Source: Burkholderiales bacterium
Lineage (GTDB): Bacteria; Pseudomonadota; Gammaproteobacteria; Burkholderiales; SG8-39
NCBI GenBank assembly: GCA_027493935.1
Contig: JAOSJV010000001.1
Coordinates: 2,627,157 to 2,691,156, forward strand
Length of the DNA stretch: 64,000 nucleotides
Direction: 5' to 3'
Under the pieces are notes generated by a model. It did not search any database. It was not told the DNA's origin and saw only the letters and a list, made by a program, of their open reading frames with translations. This document shows, piece after piece, positions 8,950-19,120 of this stretch. Every line of letters begins with the position of its first letter. The stretch's first letter is position 1. The position numbers and the translations under genes are program-made.

Positions 8950-9969
8950 ATGAACAGCATCGAAGCCGGCCGCGCCGAATCCGCTCCGCTGATGGAGCGC
9001 ATTCTCTACGAGGTGAAGAAGGTCGTGGTCGGCCAGGACCACTTCCTCGAGCGGGTGCTCGTCGCGATCCTCGCCCAGGGCCACCTGCTGGTGGAAGGCG
9101 TCCCGGGGCTCGCGAAGACGCTCACCGTCAAGACACTCGCGCGCACGGTGCGCGGCGCGTTCAGGCGGATCCAGTTCACGCCCGACCTGGTGCCCGCCGA
9201 CCTCGTCGGCACGCGCATCTACAATCAGAAGACCGGCGACTTCGCCACCTCGCTCGGCCCGGTGTTCACCAACCTGCTGCTCGCCGACGAGATCAACCGG
9301 GCGCCGGCCAAGGTGCAGAGCGCCCTGCTCGAGGTCATGCAGGAGTACCAGGTCACGATCGCCGGCGAAACCCACCGCGTTCCGCAGCCGTTCCTCGTGA
9401 TGGCGACGCAGAACCCGATCGAGACCGAGGGCACCTATCCCCTGCCCGAGGCGCAGGTCGACCGCTTCATGATGAAGGTGCTGGTCGGCTACCCGACCGA
9501 GGAGGAGGAGTTCGTCATCGTGGATCGTGTGACCGGCGTCGCCGAGGCGCAGGTCGCCGCCGTGGCAACCACCGACCAGCTGCGCGCGCTACAAATGGAG
9601 TGCCGCAGGTCCTACGTCGACCCGGCGCACATGCAGTATGCGGTGCGGCTCGCGGCCGCGACGCGCGATCCGGCGCGCTGCGGCCTGCCCGACCTCGCGC
9701 GCTACTTGTCCTTCGGTGCGAGCCCGCGCGCGCCGATCCACCTGATCGAAGCGGCGCGCGCCCTCGCCTATCTGCGCGGCCGGACCTACGTCCTGCCCGA
9801 GGACGTCACCGATCTCGTCGCCGACGTCTTCCGCCATCGCCTGGTGCTCACCTACGAGGCGCTCGCCGAGGGCATCACGCCCGACCAGCTGATCCATCGC
9901 GTCATGCAGAAGATTCCGGCCCCCGACAAGCCGCTCGACACCCATGTCCGGGTCATCGCAAGCGCCTGA
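8950..9969 (+). CDS. MoxR-family AAA+ ATPase
   Basis: The protein has 339 residues. It has Walker A GVPGLAKT near residue 50, Walker B LLLADEINRAP near 113, and sensor-1 MATQNPIETEGTYPLPEAQ, all hallmarks of MoxR/RavA-type AAA+ ATPases. These act as chaperones that assemble or activate metal centres or VWA-protein complexes. The next genes encode DUF58 and VWA proteins, the classic MoxR companion set. Its 3' end overlaps the DUF58 gene by 26 bp, so translation is likely coupled. The client protein is unknown; the preceding periplasmic protease is one candidate by position only. Confidence 0.93.
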   Translation: MNSIEAGRAESAPLMERILYEVKKVVVGQDHFLERVLVAILAQGHLLVEGVPGLAKTLTVKTLARTVRGAFRRIQFTPDLVPADLVGTRIYNQKTGDFATSLGPVFTNLLLADEINRAPAKVQSALLEVMQEYQVTIAGETHRVPQPFLVMATQNPIETEGTYPLPEAQVDRFMMKVLVGYPTEEEEFVIVDRVTGVAEAQVAAVATTDQLRALQMECRRSYVDPAHMQYAVRLAAATRDPARCGLPDLARYLSFGASPRAPIHLIEAARALAYLRGRTYVLPEDVTDLVADVFRHRLVLTYEALAEGITPDQLIHRVMQKIPAPDKPLDTHVRVIASA

Positions 9970-10942
9970 GGCGGCGCGCGCGAACGCCGCCGTGCCGGCC
10001 GGCGCGCCCGAGGCGTCGCAGGCCGAACGCGTCCTGCGCCGGCTCGAGTGGACCGTGATCCGCCGCCTCGACGGTGCGGTGCACGGCGACTATCGCACGC
10101 TCTTCCGCGGCTTCGGCCTCGACCTCGCCGACCTGCGCGAGTATCAATACAACGACGACGTCCGGCACATCGACTGGAACGTCACCGCGCGCCTGCAGAC
10201 CCCGTACGTGCGCGAGTTCAACGAGGACCGCGAGGTCACCGCGTGGTTCCTGCTCGACCTCAGCCCCTCGGTGGACTTCGGATCGCGGCAGGTGAAGAAG
10301 CGCACGGTCTCGGCCGAGTTCGTCACCGTGCTCGCGCGGCTGCTCAGCCGCCACGGCAACCGCGTCGGCGCGCTGCTCTACGGCGACAAGGTCGACACCG
10401 TGGTCCCGGCGCGCGCCGGGCGTCGCCACGTGCTGCACCTGCTGCACACCATGCTCGCCCGGCCGGAGCGCCCGGCCGCGGCGGCGACGCGCCTGAACGA
10501 GCTGCTGCGGGCCGCCTTTCACATGGTCCCGCGCCGCTCGCTCCTGTTCGTCGTGTCCGATTTCATCAGCGCGCCGGGCTGGGCCGAGCCGCTCGCCCAC
10601 CTCGCTCAGCGCCACGAGGTCGTCGCAGTGCGCTTGTACGACCCGCTCGAGATGGAACTTCCCGATCTCGGCATGCTGGTCGTGCAGGACGCCGAGACCG
10701 GCGAGCAGCTCTTCGTCGACACCAACGACCGCCGGTTCCGCAAGCGCTTCGCGGAGGCCGCGCTGCGCCGCGAGACCGAGCTGCGCGAGGCCTTCGGCGA
10801 GGCCGGCATCGACGCGCTCGAGCTCTCGACCGACGACGACCTCGTCGACGCCATTTTGCGCTTCGCCGATCTGCGCAAGCGCCGCAGCCAGCTCGCCGCC
10901 GGCGGCAGCTTCCCGGCGCACCTCGGAGCCGCTCGCCGATGA
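9944..10942 (+). CDS. DUF58 domain protein
   Basis: The protein has 332 residues. It contains the DUF58 core signature YQYNDDVRHIDWNVTARL near residue 70, followed by the VWA-like first strand FLLDLSPSVDFGS. It has no transmembrane segment or signal peptide, so it is cytoplasmic. It overlaps the MoxR gene by 26 bp and the following VWA gene by 4 bp (ATGA), showing a tightly coupled operon. In MoxR operons DUF58 proteins are thought to work with the ATPase and the membrane VWA protein, but the biochemical role is unsettled. Confidence 0.9.
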   Translation: MSGSSQAPEAARANAAVPAGAPEASQAERVLRRLEWTVIRRLDGAVHGDYRTLFRGFGLDLADLREYQYNDDVRHIDWNVTARLQTPYVREFNEDREVTAWFLLDLSPSVDFGSRQVKKRTVSAEFVTVLARLLSRHGNRVGALLYGDKVDTVVPARAGRRHVLHLLHTMLARPERPAAAATRLNELLRAAFHMVPRRSLLFVVSDFISAPGWAEPLAHLAQRHEVVAVRLYDPLEMELPDLGMLVVQDAETGEQLFVDTNDRRFRKRFAEAALRRETELREAFGEAGIDALELSTDDDLVDAILRFADLRKRRSQLAAGGSFPAHLGAARR

Positions 10943-11985
10943 AGTTCTTGTGGCCGGAGCTGCTGTGGCTGCTGCTCACGCTGCCGGTGCTGGCAACGCT
11001 GTACGTGCTCATCCTGCGGAGCAAGCGCAAGGCCGCCGTGCGCTACGCGAGCCTCGCAATGGTGCAGGAGGCGATGGGCGCCGGGCGACGCTTCCGCCGC
11101 CACGTCCCGCCGCTGCTCTTCCTGCTCGCGCTCGCCGCCATGCTCGTCGGCATCGCGCGCCCCACGGCGGTCGTTACCCTGCCGCTGCAGGAGCAGACCG
11201 TGATCCTGGCAATGGACGTCTCGGGCAGCATGCGCGCGAAGGACGTGGAGCCGAACCGGCTGGTCGCGGCGCAGGAGGCCGCGAAGACCTTCGTCGCCGA
11301 GCAGCCGCGCGACGTGCGCGTCGGCGTCGTCTCGTTCGCCGGTACGGCCGCGGTCGTCCAGCCGCCGACGCGCAGCCGCGAGGACATCGTCGCGGCGATC
11401 GACCGGTTCCAGCTGCAGCGCGGCACGGCGATCGGCAGCGGCATCATCGTCTCGCTCGCCACGATCTTCCCCGACGCCGGCATCGACGTGAGCCGGATGA
11501 TTTACGGCCGCGACGCGCCGCGGCCCCTGCCCCGCGAGCTCGGCGGCAAGGCGCCGCCCAACCAGGCTTCCACGCCGGTGCCGCCGGGCTCGTACCCGTC
11601 GGCGGCCATCATCCTGCTCACCGACGGCCAGCGCACCACCGGGCCGGACTCGCTCGACGCGGCCAAAATGGCCGCCGACCGCGGCGTGCGCGTGTTCACC
11701 GTCGGCGTCGGCACGGTCAAGGGCGAGGTGATCGGGTTCGAGGGCTGGTCGTTCCACGCGCGGCTGGACGAGGAGACGCTGAAGGCGATCGCGCACAAGA
11801 CGCTGGGCGAGTACTACCACGCCGGCACGGCGGCGGACCTCAAGAAGGTCTACCAGAACCTGAGCGCCAAGATCGTCTTCGAGCGCAAGGAGACCGAGAT
11901 CACCGCCCTCTTCTCGGCCGTAGCGGGGCTGCTCGCGCTCGTCTCCGCCCTGCTCTCGCTCGTCTGGTTCAGCCGGATCTTCTGA
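10939..11985 (+). CDS. VWA-domain membrane protein (BatA-like)
   Basis: The protein has 348 residues and starts in an ATGA overlap with the DUF58 gene. Two N-terminal hydrophobic helices (LWLLLTLPVLATLYVLIL and LLFLLALAAMLVGIA) precede a VWA domain with the MIDAS motif DVSGSM near residue 93, a downstream conserved Thr in RGTAIGSG and an Asp in LTDGQRT. One C-terminal helix (FSAVAGLLALVSALLSLVWF) completes the BatA/B layout. The VWA domain would therefore face the periplasm and bind a metal-dependent partner. It is the last gene of the protease-MoxR-DUF58-VWA group. Downstream is a half copy of a dispersed repeat and then a convergent efflux gene. Confidence 0.9.
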   Translation: MKFLWPELLWLLLTLPVLATLYVLILRSKRKAAVRYASLAMVQEAMGAGRRFRRHVPPLLFLLALAAMLVGIARPTAVVTLPLQEQTVILAMDVSGSMRAKDVEPNRLVAAQEAAKTFVAEQPRDVRVGVVSFAGTAAVVQPPTRSREDIVAAIDRFQLQRGTAIGSGIIVSLATIFPDAGIDVSRMIYGRDAPRPLPRELGGKAPPNQASTPVPPGSYPSAAIILLTDGQRTTGPDSLDAAKMAADRGVRVFTVGVGTVKGEVIGFEGWSFHARLDEETLKAIAHKTLGEYYHAGTAADLKKVYQNLSAKIVFERKETEITALFSAVAGLLALVSALLSLVWFSRIF

Positions 11986-12010
11986 GTTCGAGGATCCCCT
12001 ACTGTCCCGA

Positions 12011-12090
12011 CCGTCTTGGCAAGGAGCGGAACAACGCCTGGCGGCGAACGGTGCGGCTTTCTGCCGACGGATCTCCGATTCCGGACGCTA
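12011..12090. repeat. Dispersed intergenic repeat, half copy
   Basis: This 80-bp segment begins CCGTCTTGGCAAGGAGCGGA and closely matches 27564-27647, with roughly ten differences. It lies between the convergent VWA and NodT-type genes and touches the latter's last codons. It corresponds to the right half of the larger hairpin-forming copy at 27.5 kb. The left arm is missing here. Confidence 0.7.
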
Positions 12091-13503
12091 GCGCGCGCCG
12101 ACCCGCGGCGCCGCCGCGGGCAGCGTCCAGCCGCCGCCGAGCGCGCGGTAGGTGCTGACCGCGGTCTGCAGCCGCGCGCGCCGGGCCTGTGCGAGCTGGT
12201 CCTGCGCCTGGAACAGCGTGCGCTGTGCGTCGAGCACCACCAGGAGATCGTCGGCGCCCGCGCGGTAGCGGATTTCGGCGAGCCGCAGCGCCTCGGCCGC
12301 CTGCGTGCGCACTTCGCGCTGCAACGCCTCGGCCTGCGCGTTGCGCCCGGTGGCCGCGAGCGCGTTCTCGACGTCGGCGAGCGCGGCGAGGATCGCGCGG
12401 CGGTAGGTCTCCACCAGCTCGCGCTCGCGGGCCGCCGCGGCATCGACCTGTGCGCTGCGCCGGCCGGCATCGAAGATCGGCTGTGCGAGCGCCGCGGCCG
12501 CCGTAGTGATGGTCGCCGCATTGCCGAACGCGAGCAGCGCCCCGCTCGCTAGTCCAGCCGAGGCGTTGAGGGTCACCGACGGCAGCAGCGCGGCGCGCGC
12601 CGCGGCGAGGTCGGCGTTGGCAGCGAGGAGCTGCGCTTCCGCCGCTGCGAGATCCGGGCGGCGCACGAGCAGCTCGGCCGGAAGGCCGGGCGCGACCGCG
12701 GGCAGCGCGAGCCCCTCGACCGAGTCGGCCTGCACCGCGAACGCCGCCGGCGGCCGGCCGACCAGGATCGCGAGGGCCGCGAGGGTCTGCCGCTCCTGCA
12801 GCTCGAGCGTCGGGATCGCCGCGCGCTGCGCCGCGGTCGCCGCCCGCTGGCGCACGAGGTCGAGCGGCGAGGCGGCGCCGTTGCGCACCCGCGCCTCGAC
12901 CAGCGCGAGCACCCGCTCGGCGGTCGCGACGTTCTCGCGCGCGAGCACGATCCGCCCACGCAGCGAGAGCAGATCGAAATATCCCGTGGCCACGCCCGCG
13001 ACGAGCGTGAGGCGTGCGCCCTCCAGGTCGTAGCGCGAGGCGGCGAGCGAAGCTTCGGCCGCGCGCGCGCCGCTCGCGAGCCGCCCCCACAGGTCGACCT
13101 CGTAGCTCGCGCTGATCGACGCGTTGGTCGTGTCGACCTGGATGGCCGGCCCCGCGTCGGGCCGCGTGTCGCGCCGCACCGACCCGATCCCGAGGTCGAG
13201 CGTCGGAAAGAGCGAGGCGCCAGCCACGCGCACCTGCGCCTCGGCCTGGCGCACGCGTTCGCCCGCCACCGCGAGATCGGGGCTGCCCGCGATCGCCTCG
13301 GCCACCAGCGCGGCGAGCTCTTCCGCCCCGAACGCCCGCCACCAGTCGAGCGGAACCTCGCCGCGCCCGGACGCGGCCGGCTCGCCCCAGGCCTCCGGCA
13401 CCGGGACCGCCGGCTGCGGCGGCGCGGCCGTGGTCGCGCAGCCGGCGAGGAGCGCCAGCGCCGCGAGCGCGACGGCGCGACGCGGGGAACACGGGCGCGG
13501 CAT
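12088..13503 (-). CDS. Outer-membrane efflux lipoprotein, NodT/TolC family
   Basis: The protein has 471 residues from the ATG at 13503; a GTG sits one codon earlier. A lipoprotein signal is clear: positive start, then ALAALALLAGC with the acylated cysteine. The mature part has two repeats of long helices (GERVRQAEAQVRVAGASLFP and LAAAEAQLLAANADLAAARA), as in TolC-type channels. This protein forms the outer-membrane duct of a tripartite pump. It is the third gene of an operon, 7 bp after macB, and so completes a MacAB-type efflux system. Substrates of such pumps include macrolides, peptides and siderophores; this one is not assignable. Confidence 0.92.
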   Translation of the reverse strand: MPRPCSPRRAVALAALALLAGCATTAAPPQPAVPVPEAWGEPAASGRGEVPLDWWRAFGAEELAALVAEAIAGSPDLAVAGERVRQAEAQVRVAGASLFPTLDLGIGSVRRDTRPDAGPAIQVDTTNASISASYEVDLWGRLASGARAAEASLAASRYDLEGARLTLVAGVATGYFDLLSLRGRIVLARENVATAERVLALVEARVRNGAASPLDLVRQRAATAAQRAAIPTLELQERQTLAALAILVGRPPAAFAVQADSVEGLALPAVAPGLPAELLVRRPDLAAAEAQLLAANADLAAARAALLPSVTLNASAGLASGALLAFGNAATITTAAAALAQPIFDAGRRSAQVDAAAARERELVETYRRAILAALADVENALAATGRNAQAEALQREVRTQAAEALRLAEIRYRAGADDLLVVLDAQRTLFQAQDQLAQARRARLQTAVSTYRALGGGWTLPAAAPRVGAR

Positions 13504-13510
13504 CACCCGC

Positions 13511-15490
13511 TCAATCGGCGGCGAGCGCGACGACCGGATCGAGCCGCGCCGCCTTGCGCGCCGGCATGTAGCCGAACACGAGCCCGGTCAGGAAAGCGCA
13601 GCCGAACGCGAGCGCGACCGGCCCCGCCGAGTACTCGATCGGCCGGCCGAACGCGCCGATCAGCGCCGCGGCGCCGAGGCCCACACCGACCCCGATCAGC
13701 CCGCCGAGGCCGGAGACGACGAGCGCCTCGCCGAGGAACTGCTGCAGGATGTCGCGCGTGCGCGCGCCGGTCGCCATACGGATGCCGATCTCGCGGGTGC
13801 GCTCGCTCACGTTCACCAGCATGATGTTCATCACGCCGATGCCGCCGACCAGGAGCGAGATGGCGGCGATCGAGCCGAGCAGCACGGTGAGGGTGGTCTG
13901 CGTTTCCGCAGCGGTCTGCACGATCGAGGCCATGTTGCGGATCTGGAAGTCCACGGCGCGGTGCCGCTCGGTCATCAGGTGCGTGATCGTTTCCTGGGTC
14001 TCGTCGATGCGCGCGAGATCGTCCACCGCGACTGTGACGGTGCGCAGGTGCCGCTGGCCGAGCAGCCGCAGGCTGCCGGTGCTGAGCGGCACGATCAGCG
14101 TGTCGTCCTGGTCGGCGCCCCACGGCGTCGCGCCGCGCACGTCCATCACGCCGATCACCTGGAACAGCACGTTGTTCACGAGCACGAAGCGTCCGATCGG
14201 GTCGACGCCGGCCTGGAACAGGTTGTCCACCACCGTCTGGCCGAGCACGACGACCGACGCGTAGCCGCGCACGTCGGCTTCCGAAAAAGTGCCGCGCGCG
14301 ACGCGCCAGTCGCGTGCGACCGGGTAGGCGGCGCTCGTCGCCATGACCTGGGTCTGGTAGTCGGCGTTGCCGAACCGGATGGTGACGCCGCCGGTCATCT
14401 CCGGCACCGCCGCGAGCACGTTCGGCAGTCGCCCGATCGCCTCGGCGTCCGGCGGTACCAGCGTCGCGATGCTGCCGCCCTGGCCGCGCTGGTTTGGCGC
14501 GCCCGGGCGCACCAGCAGCAGGTTGGTGCCGAGGCTGCTGATGCGCTCCATCACCGCGCGCTTCGCACCGTCGCCGACCGCAAGCATGGCGATCACCGAG
14601 GCAACGCCGATGACGATCCCGAGCAGCGTGAGCGCGGTGCGGAAGAGGTTCGCCCGCAGCGCGCGCACCGCGGTACGCGCGGCCTCCAGCGTCTCGTTCA
14701 GGAACGCGCGCCCGCCCTGCGGCGGTGCGCTCGGGAGACCGCTGGCCGCCGGCGCCGCACCCACGGCGGGGACGTCGTCGCGCACGATGCGGCCGTCCTT
14801 GAGCTCGATGATGCGCTGCGCCCGCGCCGCGACCTCCGGAGCGTGCGTAATGACGATCACCGTGTGCCCGCGCGCCGCGAGCCCCTCCAGGAGCGACAGC
14901 ACCTCGTCTCCGCTCCTGCTGTCGAGCGCACCGGTCGGCTCGTCGGCGAGGATGATGTCGCCGCCGTTCATCAGCGCGCGGGCGATCGACACGCGCTGCT
15001 GCTGGCCGCCGGAGAGCTCGCTCGGCCGGTGCTCGAGACGGTCGGCGAGGCCGAGCATGGCGAGCAGCCCGGCGGCGCGCGCGCGGCGCGCCTCGCCCGG
15101 GAGCCCTGCGTACATTGCCGGCACCTCGACGTTCTCGATCGCCGTCGAGGTCGCGATGAGGTTGTAGCTCTGGAACACGAAGCCGAACGCTTCGCGCCGC
15201 AGGCGCGCGAGCGCGTCGCGGTCGAGCCCCGAGACGTCCTCGCCCATGAGACGGTAGGTCCCGCTGGAGGGCCGGTCGAGGCAGCCGAGGATGTTCATGA
15301 GCGTCGTCTTGCCCGAGCCCGACGCGCCCATGATCGCCACGAACTCGCCGCAGTGGATCTCGAGCGAGATGCCGTGCAGCACCTTCACCGCCAGCTCGCC
15401 GCTGCGGAACGTCCGAGTCACGCCTTCGAGCTCGATCAGCGGCGCGGGACCGCCCGTCGCGACCGCCTCGGCGAGCGGCTCGCGCTTCAC
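13511..15490 (-). CDS. macB: MacB-type ABC efflux permease/ATPase
   Basis: The protein has 659 residues with a GTG start in a GTGA overlap with macA. The longer open frame upstream is a shadow of macA. The ATPase half has Walker [10 protein letters not shown] near residue 55, signature LSGGQQQR and Walker [16 protein letters not shown] linker then leads to a membrane part with one helix before ([21 protein letters not shown]) and three after a large periplasmic domain, ending [19 protein letters not shown]. That is the MacB fold, which drives extrusion by mechanotransmission rather than by transport through its own pore. It sits between the adaptor and outer-membrane genes. Confidence 0.94.
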   Translation of the reverse strand: MKREPLAEAVATGGPAPLIELEGVTRTFRSGELAVKVLHGISLEIHCGEFVAIMGASGSGKTTLMNILGCLDRPSSGTYRLMGEDVSGLDRDALARLRREAFGFVFQSYNLIATSTAIENVEVPAMYAGLPGEARRARAAGLLAMLGLADRLEHRPSELSGGQQQRVSIARALMNGGDIILADEPTGALDSRSGDEVLSLLEGLAARGHTVIVITHAPEVAARAQRIIELKDGRIVRDDVPAVGAAPAASGLPSAPPQGGRAFLNETLEAARTAVRALRANLFRTALTLLGIVIGVASVIAMLAVGDGAKRAVMERISSLGTNLLLVRPGAPNQRGQGGSIATLVPPDAEAIGRLPNVLAAVPEMTGGVTIRFGNADYQTQVMATSAAYPVARDWRVARGTFSEADVRGYASVVVLGQTVVDNLFQAGVDPIGRFVLVNNVLFQVIGVMDVRGATPWGADQDDTLIVPLSTGSLRLLGQRHLRTVTVAVDDLARIDETQETITHLMTERHRAVDFQIRNMASIVQTAAETQTTLTVLLGSIAAISLLVGGIGVMNIMLVNVSERTREIGIRMATGARTRDILQQFLGEALVVSGLGGLIGVGVGLGAAALIGAFGRPIEYSAGPVALAFGCAFLTGLVFGYMPARKAARLDPVVALAAD

Positions 15491-16782
15491 AGGCGCGGTG
15501 TCCTCTGCATGCGGCCGGCGGGCGCGGCGCGGCCGCCCGCCTGCAGCCCGGTCACCACCCGTTCGCCGGGCTCGAGCCCGGACACGATCTCGGCCGCGAC
15601 GCGATTCATCGTGCCGACCGCGACGATTCGCTCGGCAATCTTGCCGTCGGCGCCGAGCACCCGGACCTGCGCCCGCTTGCCGGCGAAGCGCGCACGCGCG
15701 TCGAACCGCGCCGCGGGCGCCTTCGCCGCCGCGCCCGCCGCGCCGCGGCCGCGCTCCTCGCCGGCCGGCACGGGCTCCAGCGCCGACACCGGCACCAGGA
15801 GCGCGTCCTTCGCCTGCGCGAGCACGAAGAAGACCTGCGCGGTCATCTGGGTCATCAACTCGCCGGCCGGATTCGGCACGTCGAACAGCGCGTCGTACAG
15901 CACCACGTTGTTCACGGTCTGCGGGGTCGGATTGATCTGGCGCAGCTTGCCGTAGTAGCGCCGGCCTTCGGCGCCGAGCGTCGTGAAGTAGACGTCCATG
16001 CCGACGCGCAGCTTCGCCACGTCGGCCTCCGACACCTGCGTCTGCACGGTCATGGTGGAGAGATCGGCGATGCGAAGGATGATCGGCGCCTGCTGGTTCG
16101 CGTTGAGCGTCTGGCCCTGCTTGGCCGTCTGCGAGACGACGGTGCCCGCCATCGGCGCATAGATCTTGGTGAAGCCGAGGTTGGCCTCGTTGCCGCGCAG
16201 CTGCGACTCGACCTGGCGGATCTGCGCGCGCAGCGCCTCGATTTGCGCGGTCGCCGAGCGCAGCGCCGCGGCCGCAGTCTGCACCGCCTCGTCGCTGGTG
16301 GCGTCCTCGCGCGCGAGGCTCTGCTGACGCTCGAACTGCTGCCCGGCCAGCACGCGCTGCGCCTCGCGGTCGGCGAGCTGGGCGCGCAGGTTCGCAAGCT
16401 GCGCGGTGTCGGCGTCCACCCGGGCGCGGTACACGGTCGGATCGATCTCGGCGAGAAGATCGCCCTGCTTCACCATCGCGCCCACCTCGACGTGCACCCG
16501 CTTGAGCTGCCCGGAGACTTGCGTGCCGACGTCGACGAAATCGCGCGGCTGCAGCGTGCCGGTGGCGGTGACCAGGTCCTCCAGGTCGCCCCGCTGCACC
16601 ACGTCGGTGGCGTACTGCGTGGCCGGGTCCTGCCGACCGTACCACGCCGACCAGGCGAAGTACGCGCCGCCGGCAGCCAGCACCAGGACGAACGCCGCCA
16701 GCGCCGCGCGCACGCGGCGCTTCCGCCGCCGCGCCATCGGCGCGCGGGTGGTCTCCCCGGACTGCAGTGTCGTGGTCGACAT
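15487..16782 (-). CDS. macA: MacA-type periplasmic adaptor (membrane fusion protein)
   Basis: The protein has 431 residues. One N-terminal membrane anchor ([18 protein letters not shown]) is followed by a barrel-sandwich/lipoyl-like start ([20 protein letters not shown]), a long coiled-coil hairpin ([20 protein letters not shown] to [12 protein letters not shown]) and beta domains. It bridges MacB and the outer-membrane factor in the periplasm. It is first in the three-gene efflux operon. No dedicated regulator gene is adjacent; the upstream 138 bp separate it from a LOG-family gene on the same strand. Confidence 0.93.
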   Translation of the reverse strand: MSTTTLQSGETTRAPMARRRKRRVRAALAAFVLVLAAGGAYFAWSAWYGRQDPATQYATDVVQRGDLEDLVTATGTLQPRDFVDVGTQVSGQLKRVHVEVGAMVKQGDLLAEIDPTVYRARVDADTAQLANLRAQLADREAQRVLAGQQFERQQSLAREDATSDEAVQTAAAALRSATAQIEALRAQIRQVESQLRGNEANLGFTKIYAPMAGTVVSQTAKQGQTLNANQQAPIILRIADLSTMTVQTQVSEADVAKLRVGMDVYFTTLGAEGRRYYGKLRQINPTPQTVNNVVLYDALFDVPNPAGELMTQMTAQVFFVLAQAKDALLVPVSALEPVPAGEERGRGAAGAAAKAPAARFDARARFAGKRAQVRVLGADGKIAERIVAVGTMNRVAAEIVSGLEPGERVVTGLQAGGRAAPAGRMQRTPRL

Positions 16783-16920
16783 GGGCTGACGGATTTCGTG
16801 CCGGTAGGACCCTTATCGTGGCAGAACGATCGCTGCGGCAGTGTAAAAATTTGCAAGCGCCGCCGACCGTGGCGCGCAGCCGCTGCGCGGCCCGGCCGGG
16901 CGACGCCCGGGCCGCGCCGC

Positions 16921-17739
16921 TCAGAGCATCGGACCCGGCTGGCCGAGCGCGTGCTCGGCGAGCTGGTGGACGATCCATTCGTACGCCTCGTCGACCGAGT
17001 CGGTGCGAAAAACCAGATCGACGTCCGGCGCCGAGATCGTTCCGTGGCGCACCAGCGCCTCGAAGTCGATCACCTCGCGCCAGTACTCGGTGCCGAAGAG
17101 CACGATCGGCATCGGCTTCACCATCTTGCGCGTCTGCACCAGCGTCAGCAGCTCGAAGAGCTCGTCGAGCGTGCCGAATCCGCCCGGAAAGACCACCACT
17201 GCCTTGGCGAGGTAGGCGAACCAGAACTTGCGCATGAAGAAGTAGTGGAAGTGGAACGCGAGCTCGCGCGTCACGTAGCGGTTGTCGAACTCCTCCACCG
17301 GGATCGAGATGGTGAGCCCGACGTTGATGCCGCGCGCCTCGGCGGCGCCGCGGTTGGCCGCCTCCATGATGCCGGGACCGCCACCCGTGCACACCACGAA
17401 GCGCCGCTCGCCCTGCGGATCGAGGCCCTTCGACCATTCCGTCAGCCGGTACGCGAGCGTGCGCGCGGCCTCGTAGTACTGCGACATGCGCAGGTCGGCG
17501 CGCGCGCGCTCGAGGTCCCCCTCGCCCGCCTCGGCCTGGCGCAGCGCCGCGTCGGCGTCGTCGCGCGAGCGCGTGCGCGCCGAGCCCATGAAGACGATCG
17601 TGTCGTCCACGTGCAAGCGCTCGAAGCGCGCCTTCGGCTCGAGGTACTCGGACAGGATGCGCAGCGCGCGCCCCTCCCGGCTGTTCATGAACGTCTGGTT
17701 GCGATAGGCCCTGGGCGGTCGCTGCGAGCGTCGGGACAT
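16921..17739 (-). CDS. LOG-family protein (putative cytokinin riboside 5'-monophosphate phosphoribohydrolase)
   Basis: The protein has 272 residues from the ATG at 17739; an in-frame extension to 17934 has no family similarity. It shows the LOG/TIGR00730 motifs [18 protein letters not shown] and [19 protein letters not shown]. Proteins of this fold hydrolyse the N-glycosidic bond of nucleoside monophosphates such as cytokinin ribotides or AMP. The N-terminal extension before FMGSART resembles the longer bacterial type. Neighbours (MacAB efflux on one side, chromate transporter on the other) give no hint of a pathway. Confidence 0.85.
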   Translation of the reverse strand: MSRRSQRPPRAYRNQTFMNSREGRALRILSEYLEPKARFERLHVDDTIVFMGSARTRSRDDADAALRQAEAGEGDLERARADLRMSQYYEAARTLAYRLTEWSKGLDPQGERRFVVCTGGGPGIMEAANRGAAEARGINVGLTISIPVEEFDNRYVTRELAFHFHYFFMRKFWFAYLAKAVVVFPGGFGTLDELFELLTLVQTRKMVKPMPIVLFGTEYWREVIDFEALVRHGTISAPDVDLVFRTDSVDEAYEWIVHQLAEHALGQPGPML

Positions 17740-17964
17740 GGCAATCGTATCCTTCGTCGAATGGGTGCCGCCGGGGGCCGGCGAGCGCCTCTGCAAGACG
17801 ATCACATTGTGGCAGCAGACCCCGCGCACGCGCGAGCGCACCGTTCGCATCGTGTTGAATAACACCGCCGCGACCACGGCCCGGTCGCTGCGGCGCCGAT
17901 CGCCGAGATCCGCGAGCGCATGCCGATCACGCATACGATGCCGCGCGGCCGAGCGCCCGGACGC

Positions 17965-18489
17965 TCACGCGAGCGCGCCGAGCGCCGCGGCGGCGGCGAT
18001 GAACCAGATCGGACTGACTCGCGTCGTCGAGGCGAGCGAGGCGCTCGCAACCGCGATCGCGAACGTAACGGCGCCGTCGACGCTGCCGGTCGTCAGGATG
18101 AACCCGCTCGCGAGCACCAGGCCGACCATGATCGGGGCGAGGCCGTCCTTGGCAGCGCGCAGCCACCGCGACTCGCGCGCCTTCAGGTCGGCGCGCGCGG
18201 CGATATAGGCGAGCAGCGACGAGGGCAGGCAGAACGCGACGAGCGCCGCGGCGCCGAGCGCGGGACCGCCGACGTGCTGGCCGATGAGCGCCATGACCAG
18301 CACGTTTGGCCCCGGCGCGGCCTGGCTGAGCGCGACCGCGGTCGCGAACTCGGTGCCGGTCAGCCAGCCGTGCTCGGTCACCACCAGCCGGTAGACGTCC
18401 GGCAGCACCGCGTGCGCGCCGCCGATCGCGACGAGCGACAGGACAGCGAGCTTCGAGAGCAGCGCGGCGGCGGCGGAGAGCGGATCCAC
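17965..18489 (-). CDS. Chromate transporter, short-chain subunit 2
   Basis: The protein has 174 residues and a GTG start directly abutting the stop of the preceding chromate transporter gene. It is hydrophobic throughout, with the CHR motif SQAAPGPNVLVMALIG near residue 54 and the N-terminal LVAIGGAHAVLPDV. It is one half of a two-gene CHR transporter. Such pairs assemble as heterodimers that export chromate or related anions, though many short CHR pairs have no proven chromate role. Its partner is immediately upstream. Confidence 0.9.
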   Translation of the reverse strand: MDPLSAAAALLSKLAVLSLVAIGGAHAVLPDVYRLVVTEHGWLTGTEFATAVALSQAAPGPNVLVMALIGQHVGGPALGAAALVAFCLPSSLLAYIAARADLKARESRWLRAAKDGLAPIMVGLVLASGFILTTGSVDGAVTFAIAVASASLASTTRVSPIWFIAAAAALGALA

Positions 18490-19065
18490 TCAGCGCCCCG
18501 CGCGCCATGCGGCCCACACGCCGAGCGGCGCGAGGGCGAGCACCACCGCCGGCAGCGGCAGGCCGGCGAGCGCGATCGCGGCGAAGGTCGTCGCACCGAG
18601 CACGACGACGAGCGGCCGCTGCGCGATCGACTGCGCGAGCCGCACCCCGACCGCGATGATCAGGCCAGCCGCCGCCGCGGCGACGCCCGAGAACGCGCCC
18701 TTCAGCCACGGCTCGTCGGCGAACTCGAGGTAGGTTGCGCCGAGCGCGAGGACCAGCACGAGCGGCACCGCGAGCAGCCCCAGCAGCCCGGCGGCGGCGC
18801 CGGCAGCGCCGCGGAACCGCACGCCGAGCATGATCGACACGTTGACGATGTTCGGACCGGGCAGGAGCTGGGCAAGCGTGAGGGCGTCGGTCATCTCCCG
18901 GTCGTCGAGCCAGCGCTCGCGATCGACTAGGACGCTCCGCGCGTGCGGCAGCACCCCGCCGAAGCCGTAGAGCCCGATGCGAAGAAACGCGAGGAACAGC
19001 TGGCGGACCGACGGGGCCGCCGCGCGGGCATCGCGCCCCGGCGTGTCGGTGTCGGCGGGTGGCAT
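18490..19065 (-). CDS. Chromate transporter, short-chain subunit 1
   Basis: The protein has 191 residues from the ATG at 19065; an upstream start at 19116 would add 17 arginine-rich residues. Motifs are FLRIGLYGFGGVLPHAR near residue 30 and LAQLLPGPNIVNVSIMLG, the CHR-family signature, with about five membrane helices. It is the first of the tandem CHR pair, and its stop touches the start of the second gene. Together they form a complete transporter in the inner membrane. Confidence 0.9.
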   Translation of the reverse strand: MPPADTDTPGRDARAAAPSVRQLFLAFLRIGLYGFGGVLPHARSVLVDRERWLDDREMTDALTLAQLLPGPNIVNVSIMLGVRFRGAAGAAAGLLGLLAVPLVLVLALGATYLEFADEPWLKGAFSGVAAAAAGLIIAVGVRLAQSIAQRPLVVVLGATTFAAIALAGLPLPAVVLALAPLGVWAAWRAGR

Positions 19066-19120
19066 GCGCGCGGTTGTCCTCGCGAGCGCGCGCGGCGTAC
19101 GGCGCCTCGCGCGCACCCGC

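Noticed and set aside
13124-15955. 943-codon open frame on the plus strand over macB and the NodT-type gene
   Set aside because: It is antisense to two well-supported genes and has no recognisable domain.
16886-16919. GC-rich hairpin after the LOG gene as a terminator
   Set aside because: The stem is imperfect and no T run follows on the transcribed strand.
15491-17437. N-terminal 650-codon extension of the macB frame
   Set aside because: It is an out-of-frame reading of macA and the LOG gene; the GTG at 15490 with GTGA overlap is the sensible start.
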